Shown here: in pieces, positions 8,922-17,671 of the stretch
Layout of the letters: each line of letters begins with the position of its first letter
Numbering within the stretch: the first letter of the stretch is position 1
From: Moraxellaceae bacterium
GTDB lineage: Bacteria; Pseudomonadota; Gammaproteobacteria; Burkholderiales; Rhodocyclaceae
Direction: 5' to 3'
Assembly: GCA_031119205.1 (NCBI GenBank)
Contig: JAVHYF010000004.1
Coordinates: 1-64,000, forward strand
Length of the DNA stretch: 64,000 nt
Notes under the pieces: model-generated
The model's database searches: none
What the model saw: the letters and a program-made list of their open reading frames with translations, nothing else
What the model was told of the DNA's origin: nothing
Program-made: the position numbers and the translations under genes

Positions 8922-8937
8922 CCGCAACCCGAGCGCG

Positions 8938-9330
8938 ATGCTGCTGTTCGACCTGCTCGCTGAACAGCGCATCACCCAGGCGCTGGAAGCCGGCGCCTTC
9001 GACAACCTGCCCGGCGTGGGCCGTCCGCTGCCGGACGAGGACGACATGAGCCTCGTGCCGGCCGAGCAGCGCATGGCCTGGCGCATCCTGAAGAACGCCG
9101 GCTACATCCCGCCCGAGATCTCTTTGCACAAGGAGGCGGTCGACATCGCGCTGCAACTGGCCGCGGCAGAGTGCCCCGAAGCACGCGCCGGCCTGCACGA
9201 GCGCCTGCTCCGCATCAACCTGCTGCTGGCTGAAGCCGGGCGGAGCAGCCTGAGCGTTCCGGCCGACTATGCCGACAAGCTCGCCATAAAGCTGGTCAAC
9301 TCACCCAACGCAATGCGGAGGCCGGCATGA
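8938..9330 (+). CDS. DUF1992 (DnaJ homologue subfamily C member 28 domain) protein
   Basis: A 130-residue protein made almost wholly of the DUF1992 domain: LLAEQRITQALEAGAFDNLP, then GVGRPLP and the RMAWRILKNAGYIPPEI segment. The family is widespread in bacteria and is found in eukaryotic DNAJC28, but its biochemical role is not established. It starts 17 bases after rimO, and its stop overlaps the start of the next gene by four bases, so the three genes probably form one operon. Confidence 0.85.
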   Translation: MLLFDLLAEQRITQALEAGAFDNLPGVGRPLPDEDDMSLVPAEQRMAWRILKNAGYIPPEISLHKEAVDIALQLAAAECPEARAGLHERLLRINLLLAEAGRSSLSVPADYADKLAIKLVNSPNAMRRPA

Positions 9331-10733
9331 GCGATCTGCTCGCCACACTGCGCGGCATCGTCGGCGACACCCATGTGTTGCTGGATGCGCATGACCGCGC
9401 ACCTCACGAAGAAGACTGGCGTGGCCGCTACAAGGGCCGTGCCCTGTGCGTCGTGAGGCCGGCGGATACCGCGGAGGTCTCGGCGGTGCTGCGCGCCTGC
9501 CACGCCGCTGGCGTGCCGGTGGTGCCGCAAGGTGGCAACACCGGTCTGGTCGGTGGCGGCGTGCCGCATGCGACGGGCAACGAAGTGGTGCTCAGCCTGT
9601 CACGGCTGAACCGCGTGCTGGCTGTCGATGCGGACAACCTGACGATGACCGTCCAGGCTGGCTGCACGCTGGCTGCCGCGCAAGCGGCTGCAGCAGAAGC
9701 GGGCTTGTTGTTCCCCTTGTCGCTGGCGTCCGAAGGGAGCTGTCAGATCGGCGGCAACCTCGCCACCAATGCCGGCGGCGTGCATGTGCTGCGCTATGGC
9801 AACACCCGCGAACTGACGCTGGGAATCGAGGCCGTGCTGCCGGATGGTCGCGTGTGGGATGGCCTGCGTGGTTTGCGCAAGGACAACACCGGCTACGACC
9901 TCAAGCATCTGTTCATCGGTAGCGAAGGCACGCTGGGTGTGATCACCGCGGCGGTGCTCAAGCTGTTTCCGGCGCTGCGCAGCCGCGCCGTAGCCTGGGT
10001 GGCCCTGCGTGACGTGACTGCAGCCATCGAGTTGCTGCGCAGCCTGCGTGCGCGCTGCGGCGAACGGCTGACCGCCTTCGAACTGGTCGGCCGTGAAGCG
10101 CTGGCCCTGGTGCTGCAACACATTCCCGGCGCGCAGGCGCCCTTGTCCGACGGTCATGACTGGTATGCACTGGTCGAGCTCGCCGACAGTGATGCCGACG
10201 CCGCACTCGATGACCTGTTGCAGCTCGCGCTGGCTGATGCGATGGAAGCAGGGGTCGTGCGCGATGCCGCGTTTGCAACCAGCGATGCGCAGCGCGCCGC
10301 GTTGTGGGCGCTGCGCGAGAACATCTCGGAAGCGCAGAAGCGCGAGGGCTTCTCGATCAAACACGACGTCGCCGTGCCGGTCGGACGCATTCCCGCCTTC
10401 CTGCAGGCTGCGGATGCCGCGCTGGAAGCCGCCTTTCCGGGCCTGCGCATCGTCACCTTCGGCCATGTCGGTGACGGCAACCTGCACTACAACATGTCGC
10501 GCGCGCAGCAGCAGGACAATGACGCCTTCATTGCCCGGACGCCTGTGGTGAACCGCATCGTGCACGATCAGGTGGCCGCGCATGGCGGTTCCATCTCGGC
10601 TGAACACGGCATCGGCCAGCTCAAGCGCGAGGAAGTGCTGCGCTACAAGTCCGCGGTGGAGATGGACCTGATGCGCGCGGTAAAGGCCGCGCTGGATCCG
10701 CGCGGCCTGATGAACCCCGGCAAGCTGCTCTAG
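9327..10733 (+). CDS. FAD-linked D-2-hydroxyacid dehydrogenase (GlcD/D2HGDH family)
   Basis: A 468-residue flavoprotein. The N-terminal PCMH-type FAD domain has VVPQGGNTGLVGGGVP and GSCQIGGNLATNAGGVH; the C-terminal FAD-linked oxidase domain has FGHVGDGNLHYN and SAEHGIGQLKREEV with the metal-binding His residues of this family. Relatives oxidise D-2-hydroxyglutarate, D-lactate or glycolate. No GlcE or GlcF partner lies nearby, so a single-subunit D-2-hydroxyglutarate or D-lactate dehydrogenase is the likeliest reading. The start overlaps the DUF1992 stop (ATGA). Confidence 0.88.
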   Translation: MSDLLATLRGIVGDTHVLLDAHDRAPHEEDWRGRYKGRALCVVRPADTAEVSAVLRACHAAGVPVVPQGGNTGLVGGGVPHATGNEVVLSLSRLNRVLAVDADNLTMTVQAGCTLAAAQAAAAEAGLLFPLSLASEGSCQIGGNLATNAGGVHVLRYGNTRELTLGIEAVLPDGRVWDGLRGLRKDNTGYDLKHLFIGSEGTLGVITAAVLKLFPALRSRAVAWVALRDVTAAIELLRSLRARCGERLTAFELVGREALALVLQHIPGAQAPLSDGHDWYALVELADSDADAALDDLLQLALADAMEAGVVRDAAFATSDAQRAALWALRENISEAQKREGFSIKHDVAVPVGRIPAFLQAADAALEAAFPGLRIVTFGHVGDGNLHYNMSRAQQQDNDAFIARTPVVNRIVHDQVAAHGGSISAEHGIGQLKREEVLRYKSAVEMDLMRAVKAALDPRGLMNPGKLL

Positions 10734-10779
10734 CCTGCCCGACCCGAGGAGCGCTACTGAGCGCCCCCCGGGTTGCCGC

Positions 10780-11493
10780 TTACGCTGCCAGTGCCTCCTG
10801 CGCGCTCTGGCGGCCGATACCCAGACCTTCCAGTAACTTGCCCCAGTCGCGTTCCGACAACAGCGGGCGCATATTGCCCAGCACTTCCTGGAAGACCTGC
10901 GGCGGCATGCCCTGGCGTGCGCCCGCCAGCAGCGCGATGCGCTCCGCGGTGTTCATCGCCGGCAACATCCAGCGCAGGAACTTGCCGTGGCGCTCGGGCG
11001 GAATCGACGACACCAGTGCGTGCTCGATGCCGCGCAACTCCTCGTCGCTGTAGCAGGCCCACAGCACGGCGTTGTTGTCGGTCTCCTCGACCACCATGTG
11101 CTCCAGGTTTTCGGACACGAACAGGCCCAGGCGACGGTACACGTCGGCCCCCATGCGTGCACGCTCGGCCAGGTCGGCAGCCTCCAGCGCATCTGCTCCT
11201 GCAAGGAAAGCCTTGATCGCCAGGACATGCTCGTGATGGTCACCGGATGTCTGCAACGCCGAACCGGGGCGGCGTGCCTCCATGGCGGCGTGGATGAAGG
11301 CGTCCTCGTGATGCAGGTGGCTGTACATCAGCTCCATCATCTCGCGCAGCTGCGACGCGGCGGCCTGGCTTTCCAGGTCATCGCGCCAGTCGCAGCGACC
11401 GGCTTCGTAGAGGGTGTGCTGCATCAGGGCACGGATGCCCTTGTGCACGCAGGTGTACATGTTGTGGCGCTCGGCCTGTTGCTGGAACGGCAT
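10780..11493 (-). CDS. Hemerythrin-like (HHE domain) protein
   Basis: A 237-residue, largely helical protein with the spaced His/Glu pattern of HHE cation-binding domains: HLHHEDAFIH, then DHHEHVLAI, then NLEHMVVEE. These would bind a di-iron centre as in oxygen-, NO- or redox-sensing hemerythrins. The ATG at 11493 is preceded on the minus strand by GGGGAG; the frame extends 11 codons further but without a ribosome site. It is convergent with the FAD dehydrogenase. The long C-terminal part (about residues 160-237) is not part of the core fold and I cannot assign it. Confidence 0.75.
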   Translation of the reverse strand: MPFQQQAERHNMYTCVHKGIRALMQHTLYEAGRCDWRDDLESQAAASQLREMMELMYSHLHHEDAFIHAAMEARRPGSALQTSGDHHEHVLAIKAFLAGADALEAADLAERARMGADVYRRLGLFVSENLEHMVVEETDNNAVLWACYSDEELRGIEHALVSSIPPERHGKFLRWMLPAMNTAERIALLAGARQGMPPQVFQEVLGNMRPLLSERDWGKLLEGLGIGRQSAQEALAA

Positions 11494-11945
11494 GGTGCTT
11501 CTCCCCAGAAGGAATGACAAAGACATGATCGGTGTTCGCTCCGCCGTGAGGGCGGGAGGAAGTGATCGCAGCTTAGGGAGATGCCGCAGGAGCCGTCGCT
11601 AAATCTTGAGTAAGAAAACCTTAAAGGATTGCTAAACCACGCCCGGAGCAGGGGTATTGCCCGAAGGTCGGTGGCGAGCGGCCCGGTGCGGAGAGGGAGA
11701 GTGAAAAGGGAGCAGGACTGCGTCGGGAGGTGACGACAGCCTGTGACGACTACGAATCAAGCACTTGCCGTGGCAGCGCGATGGCACTGACGTGCTGGCC
11801 CGACATCGTGTTGCTGTTTGATCTGAAGAGTGTTTCGCAAGGCATTGAAAATGAATGATTTCTTCGTGGTGGCACGGCCATTGCAATAAGGCGGCGCCCG
11901 CGGCGTACATCCGGTGTGCCGCAGTTCTGACTCGCAGGAGACTCC
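11494..11945. other. Intergenic region between hemerythrin-like gene and bactofilin
   Basis: A 452-base divergent gap. It holds an AT-rich stretch at about 11598-11640, likely promoter material, and the sigma-54 element listed separately at 11870. No supported gene is seen. Confidence 0.6.
11870..11885 (+). promoter_or_regulatory. Sigma-54 (RpoN) promoter of the bactofilin gene
   Basis: TGGCACGGCCATTGCA matches the -24/-12 consensus TGGCAC-N5-TTGCW at every defined base, with GG and GC the required distance apart. It points towards the bactofilin gene; transcription would start near 11896, about 50 bases before the ATG. No enhancer-binding protein gene is nearby. Confidence 0.75.
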
Positions 11946-12602
11946 ATGTTCAACAAGCCTTCGGTTCTGCCCCGCAATACTGGCCCGGTCGGCGAGCGTC
12001 TCGGGCGCAATGGGACCAGTAGCGGCACTGGTACTGGTAACGGCAGCGCAACAGGCGGTACCACGCCGGCTTCCGCTCCGCTCAGCCCGTCAGTGGCGGT
12101 GACCGAACAACCCACGCCGGTTCGCGCCACCGCGCAGACACCGCGCGAGACCGCACCGGTGACGCAACCGGTCGAGGGCAGCCAGCTCATCGTCGGACCG
12201 GACGTGAAGCTGCGCGGCGCCGAGATCCTCGACTGCGACACGCTGGTGGTCGATGGACGCGTCGAGGCCACCATGGACAGCCGCGTCATCCGCATCAACG
12301 AGCACGGTGCCTTCTCCGGCAAGGTGGGCATCGACATCGCGGAGATCTGGGGCAGCTTCGAAGGCGAGCTGACCGCCCGCGACCAACTGATCATCCATGC
12401 CACCGGCCGTGTGAACGGCAAGGTGCGTTACGGCCGCCTCTTGGTGGAGTCTGGAGGCGTTATCGCTGGTGACATCGAGGCCCTGGGCGAAGCCCGCACC
12501 GATGCCGCAGGCGGCAATCGCGCCAGCAAGCCGGCAAGCTCCGGCAATGCCAGTAACGACGAACACGCGGGCAAGCCGTTGCTGGTGACCTTGGGCACCT
12601 GA
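11946..12602 (+). CDS. Bactofilin (polymer-forming cytoskeletal protein, DUF583)
   Basis: A 218-residue protein. The central bactofilin beta-helix domain (about residues 78-180) includes QLIVGPDVKLRGAEI, DTLVVDGRVEA and the repeating IHATGRVNGKVRYGRLLVESGG pattern. It is flanked by disordered Gly/Thr/Pro-rich N- and C-terminal tails. Bactofilins self-assemble without nucleotide into filaments that place cell-wall enzymes, stalk or polar proteins. GCAGGAGACTCC precedes the ATG. It has a sigma-54 promoter and its own terminator, so it is monocistronic. Confidence 0.9.
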   Translation: MFNKPSVLPRNTGPVGERLGRNGTSSGTGTGNGSATGGTTPASAPLSPSVAVTEQPTPVRATAQTPRETAPVTQPVEGSQLIVGPDVKLRGAEILDCDTLVVDGRVEATMDSRVIRINEHGAFSGKVGIDIAEIWGSFEGELTARDQLIIHATGRVNGKVRYGRLLVESGGVIAGDIEALGEARTDAAGGNRASKPASSGNASNDEHAGKPLLVTLGT

Positions 12603-12991
12603 GCCCGGACCACCCGCGACCACACCCCGTTCCCTATCGTGGTGGCGCCTTTGGGGGGTAGCCACCGCGGTCTTGCATGCCGGCTCAAGGAGCCGGCATT
12701 TTTTTGCCTGCTTTTTGCCAGCCTCTCGGGCTGTGCAGTCGCACTGCACCCAGTCCCGATCTTCCTGCAATCTTCCTTGCCACGGTCCGTAGGGATTTTT
12801 CTGCGCGAATGCGTGTCACTTCCATCAGGCCTGGCGAGACAACGATTGGTCGGCCCGCATTTTCCTGCCCTTTCGGGCGGGTCAAGTTTGCAAGAATTCA
12901 ATCGTCATTCCGTCATTGAGCCGGCATATTGATTGCGCAGTGGCTATTCTGGTCTGTAGAACCGCAGTTGGCAGGGGCAGGGGGACGGCAC
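12603..12991. other. Intergenic region between bactofilin and histidine kinase
   Basis: A 389-base gap. It contains the bactofilin terminator at 12677-12706. The remainder has no convincing coding sequence; the last 90 bases, which include an AT-richer part, probably hold the kinase promoter. Confidence 0.5.
12677..12706 (+). terminator. Bactofilin terminator
   Basis: A 10-bp perfect stem, ATGCCGGCTC with GAGCCGGCAT, 3-nt loop, then a run of T. Confidence 0.92.
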
Positions 12992-14470
12992 ATGGCAATG
13001 GAGACAGTCCAGGCGGTTTCGTCGGCATACGGAACCGGGCAGAACGGGTTCGCAGCGATCGCCGGGCTCGGCGGCGAAGTGCCGATCGCCCGCGTGCTGG
13101 ACGGCCTGTTCACTTTTGTCTGGACCCTGAATCCTGATGGCACGCTGATCGCCGCCAACCGCGCGCCGCTGGATGCCGCTGGCATCGATGCCGACAGCGT
13201 GCTGGGCCGTCCGTTCTGGGAGTGCCCATGGTGGGACCACGACCTGCGCGTGCAGGAGCAGCTGAGGGATTCGGTGGCCCGCGCTGCTGCGGGTGAGACC
13301 ACCCGCTACGATCTGGTCGCGCGTTTGATGGGCGACAGTCGTACGACGCTGGATTTCATGCTCGCGCCGATGAACGACCAGCCCGGCCACATCAGTCACC
13401 TCATCGCATCGGCCATCGACATCAGCCGTCGCAAGACCAGTGAAGAGGCGCTGCGCCTGTCGGAAGAACGCTTCCGTGCCGTGGTGGAGGTTGCACCCGA
13501 CGGCATGGCGATGGTCAATCGCGATGGCCGCATCGTGCTGGTCAACCAAGGGTTGGAGCGCATGTTCGGCCACCGCCGTGAAGAGATGCTCGGCCAGCCG
13601 GTGGAGATGCTGATGCCGACCCGTTACCACGGCATGCACCTCGGTCTGCGGTCAGCCTATCTCCAGTCGCCGACCACGCGTGACATGGCTGGGCGCCGCG
13701 AGTTGTTCGCGCTGCGGCGCGACGGCAGCGAATTTCCGGTGGAGATCGGCCTCAATGCCTTGCAGACGGCGGATGGCATGCATGTGCTGGCGACCATCGT
13801 GGACGTCACCAAGCGCAAGGCCGACCAGGCCCTGCTCAACAAGTCACTGGAAGAGAAGACGGTGCTTCTCAACGAGGTGCACCACCGTGTGAAGAACAAT
13901 CTGCAGGTCATCTCCAGCCTGCTCAACCTGCAGTCCTCCACCTCTACACCGGAAGCTCGCGTAGTGCTGGCGGAGAGCCAGAGCCGCGTGAAGGCAATGG
14001 CGCTGATCCACCAGTTGCTGTATGAGCGCAACGATTTCTCGCGCATCGAGTTGAGCGTGTATGTGGCGCGCCTCGCTGGCCTGTTGCGCGAGACCTTCCT
14101 GCGCCAATCCGCCCGCATCACGCTGAACGTCAACAACGAGGCGCTGGGACTCGGCATCGACCTCCAGCGTGCCGTGCCCTGCGGCCTTCTGGTGAATGAG
14201 CTGGTCACCAATGCCATCAAGCACGCTTTCCCGGACGACCGGCCGGGCCGCGTGGACATCACCTTGCGGCGAAGTTCGGATGGCAGCGGCATCATCATCG
14301 TCGCCGACGACGGCATCGGCCTGCCGGCGGACAAGGAGCTCGGCAAGGCGAGTTCGCTGGGCTTCCAGCTCATCCCGCTGCTGGTGGAGCAACTCGGCGG
14401 AGAGATCGGCGTGTCGCGTGATGGCGGCACCGTTTTCACCTTGCTCTTTCACCCGGAGGATCGCGCATGA
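12992..14470 (+). CDS. PAS-domain sensor histidine kinase (HisKA_2 type)
   Basis: A 492-residue kinase with no transmembrane segment, so probably a cytoplasmic sensor. Two PAS domains (about residues 25-150 and 155-285) precede a HisKA_2 dimerisation domain with LNEVHHRVKNNLQVISSLLN, phosphoacceptor His near 297, and an HATPase domain with LVTNAIKHAF and ADDGIGLP. The ATG at 12992 follows a G-rich ribosome site. Its stop overlaps the start of the response regulator (ATGA), which it almost certainly phosphorylates. Confidence 0.9.
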   Translation: MAMETVQAVSSAYGTGQNGFAAIAGLGGEVPIARVLDGLFTFVWTLNPDGTLIAANRAPLDAAGIDADSVLGRPFWECPWWDHDLRVQEQLRDSVARAAAGETTRYDLVARLMGDSRTTLDFMLAPMNDQPGHISHLIASAIDISRRKTSEEALRLSEERFRAVVEVAPDGMAMVNRDGRIVLVNQGLERMFGHRREEMLGQPVEMLMPTRYHGMHLGLRSAYLQSPTTRDMAGRRELFALRRDGSEFPVEIGLNALQTADGMHVLATIVDVTKRKADQALLNKSLEEKTVLLNEVHHRVKNNLQVISSLLNLQSSTSTPEARVVLAESQSRVKAMALIHQLLYERNDFSRIELSVYVARLAGLLRETFLRQSARITLNVNNEALGLGIDLQRAVPCGLLVNELVTNAIKHAFPDDRPGRVDITLRRSSDGSGIIIVADDGIGLPADKELGKASSLGFQLIPLLVEQLGGEIGVSRDGGTVFTLLFHPEDRA

Positions 14471-16935
14471 ACCCGCGCGTCATGATCGTGGAAGACGAGC
14501 GCATCGTCGCTCTGGATCTCAAGATCAGTATCGAACGCCTGGGTTACGACGTGGTGGCGATTGCCGCCAACGACGTCGACGCGCTGCGCGAAGCCGAGCA
14601 CCAGCAGCCCGACCTGATCCTCATGGACATCAACCTCGGCGGACCGGTAGACGGCACCGAGGTGGCGCGCCAGATCCACGACCGCTGGCACACGCCGGTG
14701 GTGTTCCTCACGGCCTACGCCGAGGAGGCCAACCTTGCACGTGCCGAGGCCAGTGCGCCCTATGGCTACCTGCTGAAACCCTTCGACCTTCGCGAGCTGT
14801 CCGCCACCATGCGCATGGCGCTGGTGCGGCACGGCGTAGAGCAACAGGTGCATCGCTCCGAGCAACGGCTGGAAATGGCCATGGATGCCGCGCGCCTCGG
14901 CGTATGGGAATGGGAGAGCGGGGCACCGCGCGCAGAGGGAGAGGAGCGTCAGGGCCACGATCGCTTCTTCGCATCCGGCCATGTCGCCAGCATTCTCGGC
15001 GCCCAGCCGGAGATCTACCGGGGCATCCCGGAGAGCTTCCTCGGCCATGTTGTGGAGGAGGACCGCCTCGAGGTCGAACGTGCTCTCGAGACGCGCAAGG
15101 AGGTGAGCGCCACCGTGCGCATACTGCACGACGAGCCGAACGGCGGGCAGCTGCCGCGCTGGGTGGAGCTGCACGCCCGTGTATTCGATGAACCCGCAGG
15201 CTCCCGCCGGGTGGTGGGCGTCATCCGCGACGTGACCGAGCGCCGCCTGCACGAAGAGCAGCTGCGCCAGGCCAGCGTTGTGTTCCAGACCACCGCCGAG
15301 GGCATCGTCGTGCTGGACGAGGAGCGTCGCATCGTGTCGGCCAACCCGGCTTTCTGCCGTCTCACGGGCTACGACATCGACGAGGTGCGCGGCCTCGACC
15401 CCGACACCTTCCTGCATGCGCGCCGGCACAGCGACCAGTTCTACCCCCGCCTGCTGGAGACCGAGCGTGGCTACTGGCACGGCGAGATCGCCTGCCTGCG
15501 CAAGAACGACGAAGTGTTCCCCGCCTGGCAGCACGTCTGCGCGGTGCGTGACGACAGTGGTGCGGTGAGCCATTACGTCGTGGCCATCTCCGACATCAGT
15601 GCGATCCGCCAGGCGGAAGCGCAGATCAATCACCTGGCCTATCACGATGCGCTGACCGGCCTTGGTAACCGCCACCGTTTCGACGAGTCGCTGGAGATGG
15701 AACTGGAACGCGCACGTCGCACCGGCCAGCGCCTGGCCCTGCTGTACATCGACCTCGACGGCTTCAAGCTGGTCAACGACACCATGGGTCACGCCAGTGG
15801 TGACCAGTTGCTGAAAGCGGTGGCCAACCGCATCCGCTCGCACCTGCGGCGCGGCGATATCGCCATCCGATTGGGGGGCGATGAATTCGTGGTCATCGTG
15901 CCGGAGGTGGCCCGCGAGCAGGACTGCGCGGCTCTCGCCGAAAAGCTGCTGCGCGAGATCAGTACGCCGGTGACGCTGCCGCGCGAGCAGGTGCTGGTCA
16001 CCGCCAGCGTCGGCATCGCGATCTTTCCCGACAACGCCACCGAGCGCGAGGACCTGGTGAAAGCGGCCGACAGCGCCATGTACGGTGCCAAGGCACGCGG
16101 CCGCAACCGCTATGCCTTCTACTCGCCGGACATGGCGGCGCGCGCGCGCGAGCGCATGAACATCGAGATGGGCCTGCGCCGCGCGCTGCAGGAGAACCAG
16201 TTGCAGCTCTACTACCAGCCGGTGGTGAACCTCGCCAATGGCGAGCTGATCGGCTTCGAGGCACTCATCCGCTGGCTGCATCCGGAACACGGCCTCATTT
16301 CGCCGGCGCGCTTCATTCCGGTGGCGGAGGAGAGCGGGCTCATCGAGCCCATCGGCGAATGGGTCATCGAGCAGGCCTGCAAGACCGGTGCTGCCTGGCT
16401 GGCAGAGGGTTTCCCGCCGGTGCGCATGGCGGTCAACGTGTCGGTGCGGCAGATGGCCGGCGATGCGCTGGTAGAGCATGTGGCCCGCGTGATCGAGCGC
16501 ACCAATTTCCCGGCGCGCTACCTCGAGATCGAGATCACCGAGAGCACCCTGCAGACCATTGAGCACAGCCAGGGCTTGCTGTACCTGCTGCGTTCGCTCG
16601 GCGTGTCGATTGCCATTGATGACTTCGGCACCGGCTTCTCCTCGCTGGGCCTGCTCAAGCACCTGCCGATCGATCGCATCAAGATCGATCGTTCCTTCGT
16701 GCGTGACCTGCCCGACGACCAGAACGATGCCGCCATCACGCGCGCCATCGTCGCCATGGCCAAGAGTCTTGGCCTGCTGATCACCGCGGAGGGCGTGGAG
16801 ACGCCCGCGCAGCGCAGCTTCCTGCGTGAGCTCGGTTGTGAAGACGCGCAAGGTTTCCTGTTCGCTGCGCCGATGCCGGAGCGCGAAGTGCGTGCCTTGC
16901 TGGGCAAGGGCAACCTGCGCACCTCGCTCAACTGA
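14467..16935 (+). CDS. Response regulator with PAS, GGDEF and EAL domains
   Basis: An 822-residue protein. REC domain with phosphoacceptor Asp54 (ILMDINLGG), two PAS/PAC regions (about 135-265 and 270-385), GGDEF with an intact RLGGDEF at about 470 and an upstream RRGD inhibitory site, and EAL with GFEALIRW near 597 and DDFGTGFSSL. Both catalytic motifs look intact, so it may make or degrade c-di-GMP according to signal. It is translationally coupled to the preceding kinase, forming a two-component route that converts a cytoplasmic PAS-sensed signal into c-di-GMP change. Confidence 0.93.
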   Translation: MNPRVMIVEDERIVALDLKISIERLGYDVVAIAANDVDALREAEHQQPDLILMDINLGGPVDGTEVARQIHDRWHTPVVFLTAYAEEANLARAEASAPYGYLLKPFDLRELSATMRMALVRHGVEQQVHRSEQRLEMAMDAARLGVWEWESGAPRAEGEERQGHDRFFASGHVASILGAQPEIYRGIPESFLGHVVEEDRLEVERALETRKEVSATVRILHDEPNGGQLPRWVELHARVFDEPAGSRRVVGVIRDVTERRLHEEQLRQASVVFQTTAEGIVVLDEERRIVSANPAFCRLTGYDIDEVRGLDPDTFLHARRHSDQFYPRLLETERGYWHGEIACLRKNDEVFPAWQHVCAVRDDSGAVSHYVVAISDISAIRQAEAQINHLAYHDALTGLGNRHRFDESLEMELERARRTGQRLALLYIDLDGFKLVNDTMGHASGDQLLKAVANRIRSHLRRGDIAIRLGGDEFVVIVPEVAREQDCAALAEKLLREISTPVTLPREQVLVTASVGIAIFPDNATEREDLVKAADSAMYGAKARGRNRYAFYSPDMAARARERMNIEMGLRRALQENQLQLYYQPVVNLANGELIGFEALIRWLHPEHGLISPARFIPVAEESGLIEPIGEWVIEQACKTGAAWLAEGFPPVRMAVNVSVRQMAGDALVEHVARVIERTNFPARYLEIEITESTLQTIEHSQGLLYLLRSLGVSIAIDDFGTGFSSLGLLKHLPIDRIKIDRSFVRDLPDDQNDAAITRAIVAMAKSLGLLITAEGVETPAQRSFLRELGCEDAQGFLFAAPMPEREVRALLGKGNLRTSLN

Positions 16936-17131
16936 GGCGGAGTCGCGCGCGTCGCACCGCGTGCGCCGGGCCGCAAGGCGCGGTCAGATCCGATGAGCCG
17001 CCTTGCAGCTGGTCTGACCTGTCAGACCTCGGCAGTCCTTGCCAGCGCCAGTGCTGGCGCGGCTTTCAGGCATACCCCGTGCTTAGTTCCCCCGGCGGAT
17101 TTTCCGCAACCTGCCAGGGAGAACTCGTTTC

Positions 17132-17449
17132 ATGGACAACCAGCTGATCCAGCTCATTGCCCGACTCAAGATCCAGTTCCGCAAAGAGAAAGGTTTGCAG
17201 ATCAACACCCAGCGCTTCTTCGATGATGCCGCCTACCGCATCGCGGTGCTGGATGAAGCCGATACCGCCGAGAGCGAAGAGCTCGTCACCCTTGCCATCA
17301 CCCTGCGCGACCGCCTGGGCATGATTGCCCAACCCGCGGTACACGCTCCCAGTCCGGTGCCCGTCAGCACCACCCCGGTGCCGCCGCCTGCTGCGCGCAC
17401 TGACAAAGGCGACATGCGCAGCTACAAGTTCGGCGCGCGTTCCTGGTAA
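17132..17449 (+). CDS. Small protein of unknown function
   Basis: A 105-residue protein. The first 65 residues are helical and charged (LIQLIARLKIQFRKEKGLQI, then a DEADTAESEELVTLA segment); a Pro/Thr/Val-rich linker follows and ends in a short basic, aromatic tail. CCAGGGAGAA lies upstream of the ATG. It is between the c-di-GMP regulator and the lamB 3' end. No family recognised. Confidence 0.65.
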   Translation: MDNQLIQLIARLKIQFRKEKGLQINTQRFFDDAAYRIAVLDEADTAESEELVTLAITLRDRLGMIAQPAVHAPSPVPVSTTPVPPPAARTDKGDMRSYKFGARSW

Positions 17450-17622
17450 GCCGAGGTCAGCAGCGAAAAGAAACCCGGAGACCGACCCTTGGCGCACCGC
17501 GGGCGGCGCGCCGGTCTGGGGAGGAGCTGCCAGCAGGGCAGTCTCCGGGTGGTCGGCCTGAAGGAGAGGGGATGGCCGACCTGAGATCCCGGCGTGGCAC
17601 GCGCCGGGGCGGGAACCTGTGA

Positions 17623-17645
17623 GGCGGGCAGGAAGCCGGCCCGCC
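17623..17645 (-). terminator. Hairpin downstream of the maltoporin gene
   Basis: GGCGGGC and GCCCGCC form a 7-bp stem 26 bases beyond the lamB stop on the minus strand. There is no T-tract, so termination is uncertain. Confidence 0.35.
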
Positions 17646-17671
17646 GTTCCTTCAACAGTGAGCAGCGTTGC

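Noticed and set aside
14449-16851. An 800-codon open frame on the minus strand opposite the REC-PAS-GGDEF-EAL gene
   Set aside because: High-GC coding sequence leaves long antisense frames open; this one has low-complexity His/Arg/Val composition, no domain motifs and runs through an obvious gene.
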